From positions 374,269,419-374,333,418 of the forward strand of contig CM077643.1 of assembly GCA_039707465.1 (NCBI GenBank): a stretch of 64,000 nt of DNA, read 5' to 3'. Under the pieces are notes generated by a model. The model saw only the letters and a list, made by a program, of their open reading frames with translations, ran no database searches and was not told where the DNA came from. The stretch is from Rhabdophis nuchalis (lineage: Eukaryota > Chordata > Lepidosauria > Squamata > Natricidae). Shown here piece after piece: positions 31,738 to 43,844 of this stretch. Within the stretch, counting starts at the first letter, position 1. Each line of letters opens with the position of its first letter. The translations under genes were made by a program, and so were the position numbers.

Positions 31738-32510
31738 TCATAGAATCATAGAACTGGAAGGGACATCAGAAGTCTTCTGGTCCAACCTCTGATCCAAGGC
31801 AGAAGTCCTAGTATCACAGTGGTGGCGCAGTGGTTAGAATGCAGAGGTGCAGGCTACTTCTGCTGAATACTGGCTGCCAGCAGTTTGGCAATTGTGTCCC
31901 ACTGGCTCAAAGTTGACTCAGCCTTGCATCCTTTCGAGGTGGGTAAAATGAGGCCCCAGATTGTTGGGGGCAATATGCTGATCGCTTATAGAGAGCTGTA
32001 AAGCACTGTGAAGTGGTAGATAAGTCTAAGTACTATTGCTAAGTGCTGTTTCAGGCAAATAGTTGTCCAATCTTTGCTTGAAAACCTTCAGTAATGAAAT
32101 ACCCACAATTCCAGGAGGCAAGCACAATTCCAGTGACAGCACTGTCAGGAAATTCCTCCTTATTTCCAGAGTGGATCTCCTTCTGATGAGTTTCCACCTA
32201 TTGCTTCTTGTCTTACTCTCAGGTGCTATGCAGAATAAATTGATGCCTTCGTCCCTGTGGTAGTCCCTCAAGTTTTGAAAGACTAATATGTCTCCCCTCA
32301 ATCCCATCTTCATTAATTTAAATATGGCTAGTTCCATTCTTCATTGGATTTAAACTCCAGATCGTTTATCATCTTTGTTGGTCTTCTCGGAACTCTTTCT
32401 AGGATCCTTTTTTTGTATTGTGGTGATCAGAACTGGGTGCAGTATTCCAAACGCCTAGTTTTCATTCAAGATTTCCTAACTAGCCAGTATATCAGGAGAG
32501 ACTATAGTAG
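31738..32510 (-). pseudogene. Old CR1 LINE 3' region, interrupted by a SINE
   Basis: The antisense 3' end (ATAGAATCATAGAACTGG, then CATCAGAAGTCTTCTGG) is followed, after the SINE at 31813-32040, by antisense RT C-terminal text. The minus-strand ORF at 32026-32337 still reads LRGDILVFQNLRDYHRDEG and SNRWKLIRRRSTLEIRRNFL. The frame is broken elsewhere. It belongs to a CR1 subfamily with the ATTCTATGATTCTA-type end, not the (TATTG)n end. Confidence 0.8.
31813..32040 (+). mobile_element. tRNA-derived SINE nested in CR1
   Basis: The head GTGGCGCAGTGGTTAGAATG, the body GAGGTGGGTAAAATGAGG and the end TAAGTCTAAGTACTATTGC mark the same family as 5530-5753. It was inserted in the old CR1 and is therefore younger than it. 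Confidence 0.8.
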
Positions 32511-32514
32511 TCAC

Positions 32515-33012
32515 AACCCTGTGTCAAGATTTGGGATAATGTCATGGTTCCAAGCAACATCCTTAAAGAAAGAAGACTCCGAGGCTTGAAGTTCCCCAAA
32601 GTTCCATTCTATTAGAGATGCCATATTGCCACAGCTGGAAAAACCCGAATCTGAAAGTTTCTAGGTTTTCCCCACCCAAACAAAAGCCCAAGTCCCTGCC
32701 CAGCACCCACATGTCCATCACATGGTGCAAATCAGGCACCATCCAAAACTGGAGATGCCTCCCAGTCATCTCATCACAGCGGCCGGGCAAGGTGGCCTTG
32801 ACTTTCTGAGAAAGAATATTATTTTGACTACATATCTCCCACACTCTATATAATTCCCCCTCCCATTTTCCCACAGCATTAAATGTGACAGGCCTGAAGG
32901 CCCAATGCAAAAGATGGCTTCCAGGCCTGACAGAGAAAAGAATAAAATCTGCTTCATAAGACACCAGTGTAATGAAAGAATAAAAAAGATGGATCTGAGC
33001 TGTCGTGGGATG
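32515..33012. other. No family recognised; moderate GC
   Basis: The composition is richer in C and G than the flanks, and the text GACAGGCCTGAAGGCCC, then CAGGCCTGACAGAG contains a short repeated word. It could be a solo LTR or other repeat I do not recognise. The 156-aa minus-strand ORF at 32563-33033 has no recognisable domain and runs into the neighbouring MITE. Confidence 0.35.
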
Positions 33013-33020
33013 GTGTAGGG

Positions 33021-33234
33021 CAGGGGTAGTCAACCTTTCTATACCTACCTCCCACTTTTGTATCTCTGTTAGTAGTAAAATTTTCTAACCACCCACTGGT
33101 TCCACAGTAATGGTAGGGAAGTCAATTAAATTAAAAAAAGGAAAGTGCTTCAGTATCGGGCAAAACCCCTACCGCCCACCATGAACGCTGGAATGCCCAC
33201 TAGTGGGTGGTAGGGACCAGGTTGACTACCACTG
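33021..33234. mobile_element. Non-autonomous hAT element
   Basis: The ends are CAGGGGTAGTCAACC and GGTTGACTACCACTG. The flanks gtgtaggg (33013-33020) and gtttaggg (33235-33242) match at 7 of 8. The inner part carries CCGCCCACC-type text at both sides in inverted form. Confidence 0.88.
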
Positions 33235-33242
33235 GTTTAGGG

Positions 33243-33870
33243 TCAGTTTTCTTTCTCACATGAAACTATTTGCATTGGAGCTTAACTCGGGCCATCTCAT
33301 CTTATCAGATGGGAACATGGCAGAAACATCACTAGCTTCTCCATTTTTTTACATAAACACACATTTCCGTATGTGCGTGTGTGTTTTTAAGAGAAATCCT
33401 AGGTAAAAGTATTTTTCCTGTTTTGTCTTTCTTAAAGGTCTATTCAGCTCAGATTATAATGGGGGGAAGGTGGTAGAAAAAGGAGCATAGAAAGAAGTTT
33501 AGAGATGATTGGCAGGTCCATGCAATTAGACCTGCTGCAGTACTGTGAAGATTGGTAGTAGGGCTCCCCCCCACCCCAGCTATCCAGTCACATACAAAAA
33601 AGGGAGAATAGCAAATCTGGAGGAAACAAAATCAAGACAGCACCATTCAGCAGTGAATCAGAACAGAGCCCGTAGAGGTAGGATAGGGATCAGTAAGAGG
33701 GTCAGTAAATTTCATGCTGGCATGGTTTTTGCTGACTCAGATCTGGGAGGATAGCATTTAAACTCACCTGTAGGGAAAATCCCTGGTGGTATATCTTTTG
33801 AACTAGGCTCTTGTTGACAGATTTAGCGTTCTTGGGACCAACAAAGTGGATCCTGCAAGCCTAAAGTCCA
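33243..33870. other. No feature recognised
   Basis: Probably unique sequence up to the L2 fragment. The 69-aa ORF at 33545 has no recognisable domain. Confidence 0.45.
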
Positions 33871-33872
33871 GC

Positions 33873-34280
33873 CCTTCGTCCGATCCGCTCCCACAGAGAG
33901 GGCCTTCTCAGGGTGCTGTCGGCCAGGCAATGCCGACTGGTGACACCTAGGGGAAGGGCCTTCTCTGTGGCGGACCCCGCCCTTTGGAACGACCTACCCC
34001 CTGAACTTCGCACCATCTCGGACCTCCGCCTCTTCCGCCAGTGTCTAAAGACACATCTCTTTCACCAAGCCGGCCTAGCGTAACCTTCCGCTGGGACTAT
34101 TTTAGACAGTTTTAATTTGGGGATTTTAATTGAATTTTAGCATAGGATGGGAATTTAATATGTCTTTTAAATTTTGTATTTTGTCATTTTGTATGTTTTT
34201 TAAATTCCTGTACGCCGCCCTGGGTCCTCTCCGGAGAAGGGCGGGGTATAAATTTAATTAAAATAAAATAAAAAATAAAG
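33873..34280 (+). pseudogene. L2 LINE 3' fragment
   Basis: The coding text GRAFSVADPALWNDLPPELR-like (33955-34010) and LFHQAGLA-like end (near 34070) is followed by the 3' UTR with CTGTACGCCGCCCTGGGTCC and an (AATAAA)n-type tail. It is 5'-truncated at the position where the text CCTTCGTCCGATCCG begins. Confidence 0.82.
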
Positions 34281-34284
34281 CCAC

Positions 34285-37200
34285 CAGCTATTTAGGTTGC
34301 CAAACTCTTGCGTTGGTTGACTTCAGGGGATTTATTTAATAAACATATTATCTTGTGCTGGAAGGAGTAATCAAATTCTCTCATTTTCAACCATTGCTTG
34401 AAGTCATCTATTGTTTAAAATACCTGAGTGCCGGGAAACTAACAACCTGCGAATTGGAATCAGGAAAAGTTGGTTGAGAACAGGAATTGTCATATTTCTG
34501 TGTTTCCTCATAGCAATTGCATTACCTGTTTCTCCTTTACGAACAGAATAATATCATGGAGAGAGCTAATCTAGACTCCGGAAGAGAGGATCAGTCATCT
34601 ACTGATCAAAATATGGGAAGTGGGGGTGGATGCCAGAGAAACAATTATTTATGAACTATCTTCGTATACTTTAAACTGCACAGAAGTACTAGGCAAAATG
34701 TTTTCACCTGCGGAAATATTTCAAGTTAGCATGGACATTTGGGAAGATTAGAGTAGTAGAACTGGAAGTATTTTAGGCAATCATCTGACTCATTTCTATG
34801 TCTAGATACGGTTTCTAAAGAAATGCTGTCTGGTGGGGTTGGCTAGCATATTTGAAAGGAACCAGGCTGGGAAAAACTGATTTAAACATTTAATTCTAGA
34901 AGGTGGTGGGTTAATTGCAGGTACAGAAATGTTATTGTTAAAAGTTAAAAGTTCTTTGCCCTCTTGACTCTGCAATAAACTACTCAGACTCTTCAAGTTT
35001 TACTTATAACAAGGGTTATATATAGGTTCAGCTTGGACACAATAATTCCAAAATCCTGGAATTCTACCTCATTTAATAATAGAGGCAGCATCGGTTTTAT
35101 GGTCTTCCTGTGCATTTTTATTTCTTGCTTCCTTCCTTCCTCCCCTTCACTCTGCATTATCCGATGTATAGAATTCCATTTTTTCCCGAGTGATAGTAGT
35201 AGAATTACTACATTCTCCTTGAGAATAAAAAGCAATACCAATTAGCACAGAATAACTCTGTATGTTAAACCCTGATAATTGTTGGAACAGAATGAATCCA
35301 TCATGACTTGATGGAGTGTAGAGTTGCCAGTTTCTCTTTTTCCTCTCCAATTTTTCTGAGCATCTAATAAATCGTTCATCAGCAGAGACTTGTAAAAATG
35401 AACAGTGATTGCCTTTTATCAGTCTGTAATGTGCTTTCATCATCCAAAAGAAATGTGTGATTCTGATATTAAGTCGGTCTCTGGAGAATTCTTGAAAGAT
35501 TGTTAGAGTTTCTGTATTTAGTGTTTCTCCTATTAAAAGATATGAACCCCTTTGTTGAAGGAAGAAGACACATGGGTAGCATCCTCAGAATGACATCAGT
35601 TATAGTGAGCAGAATTATTTTATTTTAACTTATTTCTCTTTGGAATTTTCAATGTGGTCATTACTGCCCAAAAATATGTTTGTGAAAGTTTGAAGTAGGC
35701 TTTTAAACAGAAGAAACATTTTGATTTATTGTAATGCCACAAAATCAGGTATGAATAATTTGTAAATATAGGAGTCAATAACATAGCTATCTTCAAGTAA
35801 TCAAAGATCCCTTGTAAGTGATAGGACACATTTATTTATTTTTGAACAAGACTATTTGTTCTTCTTGCATGGGAGATTAATAGGTTCCGTCCATCCGTCC
35901 ATCCACCCCCAGCTTGCCTGTCTATCTTACAGCTTTGGGATTTTGTGGTGGATTCCTAAACTAGTATTCGAGCTTTTCAAAGTCAGCTAAAGTCAGCTAA
36001 GTGTTGTATCACATCAACAGATCTTGTGAGTTTTTCTCATGAGTATATTCATTTAGTAATTTGCTTCTTTTCTACCGCGTTTTGCCCCACAATCCCTGAT
36101 AAATTGAGAAGGCAGTGGTGAAGCAGAATGTCCTATGAAAATTGGATTTACTTCCAGGAAATAGAATTATGGCATAAATATATTTTTAAAGATAAAGCAC
36201 CTTCAGCTTCTTTTTCTTCTTTTTTAAACTGGAGAAGAAAACCAGCTTTATTTCTTCTGTAAGTGAAGGTACTCAGCCACCTGGAGTATACTCTTGAAAT
36301 TGGAGACACAATACTGCAAGGTAACAATGCTGCATCCTGAGATAGCATCATTACAAATACTAGGATAAGTTACACTGTGGACAGAAAGTACATCCAATAA
36401 ATGAATAAAGCATGAGAAGGGATATTTTTAAAGGTAGCTGTCGTACCCCGAATAATATCAAGTTGTGACATTAAATTATTCCCTTTAGGCATTTTGTCCC
36501 AAATTTCAAAAGGGAGTGCTGTCAGGCTGTTGAAAGCACTTTAAAAGGTGGCAAAGCTGTTTTATCTTGTTAAGAAAATGGAAAAAAAATGATAATTCTA
36601 TCTTTAAGTCAGCCCAAATTCCCAAAGAAATGGAATTCCCTACCCTCCTTTTCACACACTCACACACAATCACGCATATGCAGCCCTTGCAAAACTAGCA
36701 GACAGATTTTAGTCTAGTTTGAATTCTACCAAATCTTTTAAAATTCTTTTTTGCAAACAGAGATGTTTTTGTTAGAACATTAACGATGTTTTGAATGAAT
36801 TTGAATTTCACAGAATGAAATTTTTATTCAAGTTATAACAGGAAAAACAAGGAAAAAGAAACAAGCACTTATTTTCAATTTTTTTGGTCAGGGAGGGGAA
36901 TGTGTTAAGTTTGTGCATGACTCATAGAGATCTGTTTTAACAAACTAGTGCTGCGACTTTGGACATTTAAATGCAGATTTCTTCAATTCATATCTAACAA
37001 TTGTTTTTCACTGACTGGAAGATAACTACAATTTATGTTAATCTCAAGCACATATCAGAAATAGGTGAACCTGATAGTTTAAAATCACAGGCAGATATTA
37101 AACTAGTTCTGTATTTGATATCAGCCATGTCCCTCTATGATTTTGAACTGTACTGTTACATGATTAAATAATATTTGGCACTTGGTCAAAGGCTCAGTAA

Positions 37201-37520
37201 CTTGCTCAGTTTGAGTGTGACATACTACTTTTATAAAGGTGTAGAATGTTCTACCTGGCTTAGAAGAACCTCAAGGCAGTCATCCATCTGCTGACAATTC
37301 CCTTCTAATAATGAACTTGGGCCAGATACATCAGACATATTTCTCCATCTCTCTACAGAACAGAATAAGTGGAACCTGAAGTTAAATGATGCTACATCCG
37401 TACAAGAACATTTTCCTAGACGAGAATGGTGCTTTGTTTTGTTGTTACTGTTTTTCATGCTTGAAGTCACAAAATAATCAAGTCCTTATATTTGCTAACT
37501 TGTACTAATTCATGCTAGCG
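34285..37520. other. Long stretch with no recognised feature
   Basis: AT-rich, probably unique sequence. The small ORFs lack domains. A short CCATC run lies near 35889-35908. A polypyrimidine/polypurine pair of stretches at 36210-36240 is low complexity. Confidence 0.5.
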
Positions 37521-37525
37521 TCAGA

Positions 37526-37658
37526 GCATTCCATCCTTCCGAGGTGGGTAAAATGAGGACCCAGATTGTTAGGGGCAATATGCTGACTCTATAAACTGCT
37601 TAGAGAGAGCCGTAAAACACTATGAAGCAATATATAAGGCTAAGTGCTATTGCTATTC
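37526..37658 (+). mobile_element. 3' half of a tRNA-derived SINE
   Basis: It carries TTCCGAGGTGGGTAAAATG, GACCCAGATTGTTAGGGGC and AAGTGCTATTGCTATT, the same family as 5530-5753, without its head. Confidence 0.75.
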
Positions 37659-37659
37659 G

Positions 37660-38360
37660 AACATGTCACAAATAGTATAAATATATTGTCTAAAAGGGTA
37701 ACCAAAAATCTTAAAAGACAAAGATGCATATGATGGGATTACTTTGTTCAACTTTGAGAATGTATGCAAGACATTCTTATGAAAACTCAGTGGGACGGCA
37801 GGAGATAGTTGAGTCCACAGAAAAACTCTGGAGCAACCTGTTAGAGATATTTACTTTCAGAATGATGTAGTGGAGCAGATAATAAGTCGTTTGGGTAGTC
37901 TGTGTCAGTGCCTTGTAGCGGAACTATAACTCGCTGCCAGCGTACCATCTTTACTTGCAGAAAGTCCAATTCCTGCTGTTTCCAAGTTAAACAGGGATTT
38001 CTCATGTGGTGGGGATATATGAGGGACCTGAATTGGAGCCCTGCTGCCAGCCAGAGTAAATGATTCTGGGCTAGACCAACAAAACAGATGGCTTAAGTAT
38101 AAGGCCATTTCCCATCTGGCTAAATGGATACAGATTAAGCAGCGAAATGGAAACTTCAGGAAATCAAGGCAGTTTCAGCTTCCAGGGAACATTCTGTTCA
38201 ACCTGTTGAAGCAGCCATTCTTTGGCAGCAGCAAACATTTTGAAGGATGTCTTTAAGATAAATTGTTGAGCTGGAATTCATCAGCAAACATTTGGACTCC
38301 CTAGAACTAGTAGTGCCCAATGAACAATAAGCACTCATTCTTTGTGTTAGGTTCTATTAG
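37660..38360. other. No feature recognised
   Basis: Probably unique sequence. Confidence 0.5.
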
Positions 38361-38363
38361 ACT

Positions 38364-39113
38364 ACTAGCCAATCCCGGCCACGCGTTGTTGTGGCCCAGT
38401 CTGGTTAAATGGCCAACCAATCTGTGTGTACATCTACACACACAAACACGTACACACAACCACCATATAACCCCCAACCTACCTACCTACTGTATTTCTT
38501 CCTCTTTCCCTCTACCTACCTACCTACCTACTGTATTTCTTCCTCTGTCTCTCTATCCCTCTACCTACCTACCTACCTACCTACCTACCTACCTACCTAC
38601 CTACCTACCTATTGTATTTCTTCCTCTTTCCCTCTACCTACCTACCTACCTACCTACCTACCTACCTACCTACTGTATGTCTCCCTGTCTATCTATCCCT
38701 CTACCTACCTACCTACCTACTGTATTTCTCCCCCTCTCTCACTCCTGCATCTTGTTTTGAGCCTAGTAGGCCTGCCTGGGCCACATGGGAGTGTGCCATG
38801 TGTCAGGGAATGTTGGATGCTTATTCGGTTGCTGAGGAAATGACCATTGGATATGTGAGGGGTATGTGCGTGATGCATCATAAGAAGCAGCCGGGTGGGA
38901 GGAGCTACAGGGAGGTGAAAACCTGAGATGTGCGTACCTTTTACGTTTGTGCTGCTTGCACATGACACACATGTGCCAGCCACACAAAATGTATGTATGA
39001 TTGTTACTCGCTTTCTTAGCAAAATTTGTGTGAAAATTTGGTGGTGATCGGTGCAGTACTTTCTGAGATTAGCGATTTTGCACAAATTTATTTTTAAATT
39101 TTTATTTATATAG
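38364..39113. mobile_element. Unclassified interspersed repeat beginning ACTAGC, with internal CTAC tract
   Basis: It starts ACTAGCCAATCCCGGCC and contains GAAAATTTGGTGGTGATCGG, then CAGTACTTTCTGAGATTAGC; it ends TTATTTATATAGAT. Relative at 24087-24645. There is no ORF of its own. The long ORFs at 38320-38926 are translations of the CTAC microsatellite. Confidence 0.55.
38477..38725 (+). repeat. (CTAC)n microsatellite in a higher-order pattern
   Basis: Blocks of CTAC (about 2 to 11 units) are separated by a recurring spacer of the form TGTATTTCTTCCTCTTTCCC or a variant of it. The pattern repeats about five times. The Pro/Thr/Tyr-rich ORFs of 104-146 aa are artefacts. Confidence 0.95.
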
Positions 39114-39114
39114 A

Positions 39115-39188
39115 TGACTCCTATCTTTGTATGAACATGCATGTGTACACACACCCACACCCACACACTTCCAGACATGTGCACACAC
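39115..39188. repeat. (CACACC)-rich low-complexity stretch
   Basis: ACACACACCCACACCC-type sequence between the ACTAGC repeat and an L1 tail. Confidence 0.7.
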
Positions 39189-39640
39189 ATATTTATTAAG
39201 ATTCATTTTAAAATAAAAATACAGAAAAAAAACCAAAAGTGAGAAAACTGAGAAAAAGAAAGAGAAAAGTGCAGAGAGAGAGAGGTGGTGGCTTCTGGCT
39301 TTTTTCAGTGCAGTAAAATACAAAAAGATAAAGAAAAAAATCCTCTAACCTCAGTCTTTTGCTTTACATTTTACAGCAGTTCATGCCATTTCTACAATAG
39401 CAAAATTATTCTAATAATCAAAACCTAAAATCAACATTTCAGGGTTTTTTTCCTGCTTTGAGCAAGAAGTCCAGAAGTGGTTTCCAAGCAGAAACAAAAC
39501 TAAATATTTTTTTTCTTTTTAAGTAAAACAGTTTTGCCATCTCTGCTAACTCTATCACCTTTATCATCCACTCTTCCATTGTGGGAATTAATGTGTCCTT
39601 TCTTCTATGACCGTATAAGATTCTCATGCTAGATTATGAC
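39189..39640 (-). pseudogene. L1 LINE ORF2 C-terminus and 3' UTR
   Basis: The minus-strand frame at 39439-39627 reads IPTMEEWMIKVIELAEMAKL, then SAWKPLLDFLLK, typical of the extreme C-terminus of L1 ORF2. The 3' UTR, A-rich in sense orientation, lies leftwards to about 39189. It is severely 5'-truncated. Confidence 0.75.
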
Positions 39641-39663
39641 TCCTATCACTCATAACCATGATA

Positions 39664-39690
39664 TCGGTTGGTTGGTTGGTTGGTTGGTTC
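39664..39690 (+). repeat. (GGTT)n
   Basis: About six tetranucleotide units. Confidence 0.95.
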
Positions 39691-39694
39691 AGTT

Positions 39695-42600
39695 CATAGT
39701 GTTCACCTTGTTGTCCCCACTTTATATCCTCACTAGTGACATGAGTGTGGGCTTTCTGATTCAAGTATATTTGTGTGAATTGAAAAAGAGGAACTGGGTC
39801 GAGATTATTTCTGCTTCCAAACCGACTATCTCAATACTTCCCGGAAGATCACTCATAGAGAATGCTCATGATATCACCCTTGATGCTGATGTTCTTCCCC
39901 AACTGGTTTTAGAGATATTACAATATAAACTTATAAACACTCATAGCCATGATGGCCATAATTGCTGTGAATCCTTCTTAACTCAAAGATTTCCCAGCTA
40001 ATAACGATCATTACCTCTCATGGTAATGAATCCCACAATTGGACAGCTGTCATTTTAACTAATTAAGTACTTTTTATTCTGCCCAATAGGCATATCTTTT
40101 TAACATGGCTAAGTAAGTATGTACTTGCCAGGCCAAGAAAGCAGATTTGGCATCCAGAGGCAGCAACCAGGACTCCACTCAAGAGTTTTCCAGAACTATA
40201 ATTAGCACTCAGTCATTACAACTAGAGGCCGCCCTTCCTAATTCCCCAAAATAACCCTACTATATCATTGCTTCAGAGTATCATGGGAAATTAAAACAGT
40301 GCTCCCTTAAAAATCTGAGTCCTGTTATTAGAAATGTTCATAATGCTCTCAGATCTGGTTGGTCAGCATAGACTAAACTGCAGCAATTGCCTGGTATCAC
40401 TGCTATGAAATAAGGAGGGCATCCATACCAGAGTATCCTTTCCCATGGATCTTGCCTAAACTGGATCAGACCATGGTATTCTTTTGCTTTTGTACTCAGG
40501 TTTTGCAAATTTGGCTTTTCTGTCTATATCCAGTTTCAGGAAACTTTTATCAAGCCTATGACATGTTGCATCCGACAGTTATCAGGATTCTTGCACTCCA
40601 GATACGATAGTTCTATCAAAGACCACTCTAGATGCAAATCTTGACCAGTAGTGTAAACAATGCTGAGCATCATGGACCAGTAATATGACTCAGTGTCCTC
40701 AATGCTGATGGTCATAGCATTCTCCTGCCTTAAATTAAGTCCCAAGCTGGCCATTCAATATTTTCTTTGAAGAAGGAGACTAGAAGAGGATTTTTTGTTC
40801 TCGGGAAAGCAAATAAAAAAATTAAGGTCATTGTGGCCAACATTTTTAGAGGAAATGTTCATGCTGACATAAGCATGTTCTCTCTTAGTGGGGTCAGTTT
40901 CTGAAATTGAGCACAATGTTAAAATTATTGTTATTGTTGTCTGAAGCAACCAGAGAGATCTGGCTGTTAAATGGCATAGAAATAAAACTCTGCTTCTTTT
41001 CAAGTGAAAAGAACCAAAGTAAATTTATTTATATTTAATGATGCTGCATTGTACATTCTTTGTTCTTCTGATCCTGAAGTAAAAGTATGAGTATTGCATG
41101 CAAAGGATATATATTTTACCACACAGCAAAACTTTCTATTTCTAATTGCAGCTGAACCCAAACTTCCGTTATACAAAGGAGGATCTTATTATTATTTGTT
41201 TTTATTTTGTATTTTAAATGTAGGCTTCCAAAGCTAAACTTACCTACAATTCTGGAACAGATAGGCAAACCACAGGAGAATAGTTCTTAATGGATACTGT
41301 ACTTAATAAAATTTATTGTAAAGTGAAGATTCATTTACAGTGGCCCCACTGAATTGTATTTTATGAGACTTACTGCCAAAGAATTTATTGAACATGTCCA
41401 AAGGCTGAATTCCAAGGACTGGCATGCTTTCTTCTCACTTCTGGGCAATGTGTGACTTGATATTAATTCCTGCTCAGTCTGAAATCCATAGGAGAAAATG
41501 AAAGATTATAGGAATTAGGAATGAATCCTATATTTTTCATCTGAACCCCCCTCCCCATTTCCCATATCCTCCAAATCCATAACCATGAAGGGAACAAGTC
41601 TTCATAATAAGGAAGATGAGCAGAATAATAAATAAATACACATAAAGCATATGGTGATTTTGAAAATAGTTTTGAATGCATGCTCTATGCATGCCTGGTT
41701 CCTACAACTTTGATCCCAAAGTACTTTGTGAATTGTTTTTAAGATTGCTGTATTCTTTTATCAGTTCTCATCCAATTCAATCCAAGATAGTTTGTTATCC
41801 AAATTTCTTTCCAAAGACAATTTTGATGAAATTATATTATATTTTTGCACTTATTTTGTTATCAGAGCCCAGGCAGTGCATGTGAATATCCTGTTTGTTT
41901 GCTTTGCACCATGACCTGTTCAAAACAAAATATCAAGAAAATATATCAAGGAGGAATTATTCCCATGAAGCTCTATCATACTGGGAATATGGGAACCATG
42001 ACGTTTCAGGGTATTGAAAAGATGCATACAGAAAACAAGTACCATCTCCAATCATATGGAAGTTCAGAAAACATCAGAAGAAAGAATGGGGATACCTTTC
42101 AGAGACATGAGTTTCAGCTAAGCATTTCAAGAAATCTACATTTATGTCAATGGAACAGATGCTGAGATGTCCTTTTTCTACTACTTAAACTACTGGTCTA
42201 ACTACTTAAACCAAGGTTGATAGTTATCGCTCAGAGATATTATAGCTCAGTCCTACAATGACTACAGAGTTAATTTAGTATTTTTTCCTGGATTCTTATA
42301 ATAGAGAAAGAAGAGGCTGAGTATGGAAGTCATGGCATCTGTGAGAATTTTGTTGTCAAATTTTATGTTAACAGAGGCAAAATATTCTGTTTGATCAGAA
42401 TACGTGATGTTTTCTGTATACACAGTTGTGTAAATAAGGCAATCCTGCATTCCTGATAAGGATACCCTCCAAGCTATCCCTGTTTAAGACCTTGTGTTTT
42501 TTTTTAAACAAACAATTCACTAAATTAGTTTTTAAAAAATCTTAAGAAAACATATTCAAGTGTTTGATCAGTACAAATCTATATCAATCATGTATAACCT

Positions 42601-42750
42601 AAAAGTGGTTTTAAATGACAAGGTTATTCATCTTTAGATACCTGGTTACCTAAAAACTAGTAATTGAACTTTGAACTGTAAATCCTATGTTGAACAGAGC
42701 TTTGGAAGAAATCAGTGGCTCTCGTTCATTCATTCAATTTCCAGATTAGC
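39695..42750. other. Long stretch with no recognised feature
   Basis: AT-rich, probably unique sequence. The 121-aa ORF at 39636-40001 and the 106-aa ORF at 41845-42165 have no recognisable domain, and I do not consider them genes. Confidence 0.5.
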
Positions 42751-42754
42751 AGGC

Positions 42755-42809
<55 letters not shown>

Positions 42810-42811
42810 TC
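42755..42811 (+). repeat. (CTTT)n microsatellite
   Basis: About 14 uninterrupted units. The Phe/Leu/Ser ORF across it is an artefact. Confidence 0.97.
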
Positions 42812-42814
42812 CAC

Positions 42815-43195
42815 ATCAATGATTTAAAAGGTCTAGGTCCACAGGCTGTCCTTTTATTAGAGTGGATGATCTCCAGCAACCTTCCTACTTCTACAACAGA
42901 AGAATTGAAAAGAAGAGGATTATTTCTTTTCTACTTTCCCCAACTTTCAGCCTTATCCTGATTACTTGGGTATCATCATTGTGGTTCTTATTCTTTGAAA
43001 GGTCTAACGAATACATTCATGCAGGTGCATGTTATATGTATTTATTCATATGGTACACACTCAGTTGATTCTATTTTTGCTCTGATCGTGATTCTTCTTG
43101 GTAGCATTTGAAAATGCATTATTTACTGTTTTGTTGTTTATTACATGTAATGCCTTATGTGCTCTTTTAACGTTCTTAAGGTAACAACAGTTCTT
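42815..43195. other. No feature recognised
   Basis: Probably unique sequence between the microsatellite and an L2 fragment. Confidence 0.5.
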
Positions 43196-43196
43196 A

Positions 43197-43840
43197 ACTC
43201 ATTTCATTGACTACTGCAATGCTTTCTACATGGGGCTTCCCTTGAGGTGCACCCGGAGGCTCCAGTTAGTGCAGAACGCGGCCGCGCGGGGGATCTTGGG
43301 AGCACCAAGACACTCCCATATAACACCTCTCCTGCGCGAGCTGCACTGGCTGCCTGTGGCCTTCCGGGTGCGCTTCAAGGTTTTGGTGACCATCTTATCC
43401 CGGTTATTTGCAGAACCGCCTCCTGCCACATACCTCCATCCGACCTGTCTGCTCCCACAGGGAGGGCCTCCTCAGGGTGCAGTCCGCTGGACAATGCCGG
43501 CTGGCGACTCCCAGGGGAAGGGCCTTCTCTGTGGCGGGTCCAGCCCTCTGGAATGACCTGCCCCCCGACCTTGGTACTATCACGGACCTTCGCCTCTTCT
43601 GTCGAGCATTAAAGACCTACTTTTTTCATGCGGCCGGCCTGGCATAGTTCGTTTTACCACCGTTTTAATAGGGTTTTTTAATATTTTAGCACGGGTTAAA
43701 TTTATTTAATTTAATTTTAAATTTATCTAATTGATTGTATTTATATATATTTTATCTTTTTATTATTCCTGTGCACCACCCTGAGTCCCAAACGGGAGAG
43801 AGGGCAGTATACAAATTAAATTAAATTAAATTAAATTAAT
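43197..43840 (+). pseudogene. L2 LINE 3' fragment with (AAATT)n tail
   Basis: The coding text begins within LDYCNAFYMGLPLRCTRRLQ and continues LQLVQNAAARGILGAPRHS, TPLLRELHWLPVAFRVRFKV and AFSVAGPALWNDLPPDLG. A frameshift lies between about 43390 and 43470. The 3' UTR ends with (AAATT)n at 43815-43840. The element is 5'-truncated within the RT C-terminal region. Confidence 0.87.
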
Positions 43841-43844
43841 TCTA

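Noticed and set aside
38477..38725. CRISPR-like array (repeat and spacer pattern)
   Set aside because: The repeats are CTAC tetranucleotides of variable length with near-identical spacers in a vertebrate genome. It is a higher-order microsatellite.
38320..38843. Two overlapping 144-146-aa Pro/Thr/Tyr-rich ORFs
   Set aside because: They are frames of the CTAC microsatellite and disappear outside it.
39636..40001. 121-aa ORF with a hydrophobic stretch
   Set aside because: It starts near a (GGTT)n repeat, has no recognisable domain, and lies in otherwise non-coding sequence. I cannot support it as an exon.
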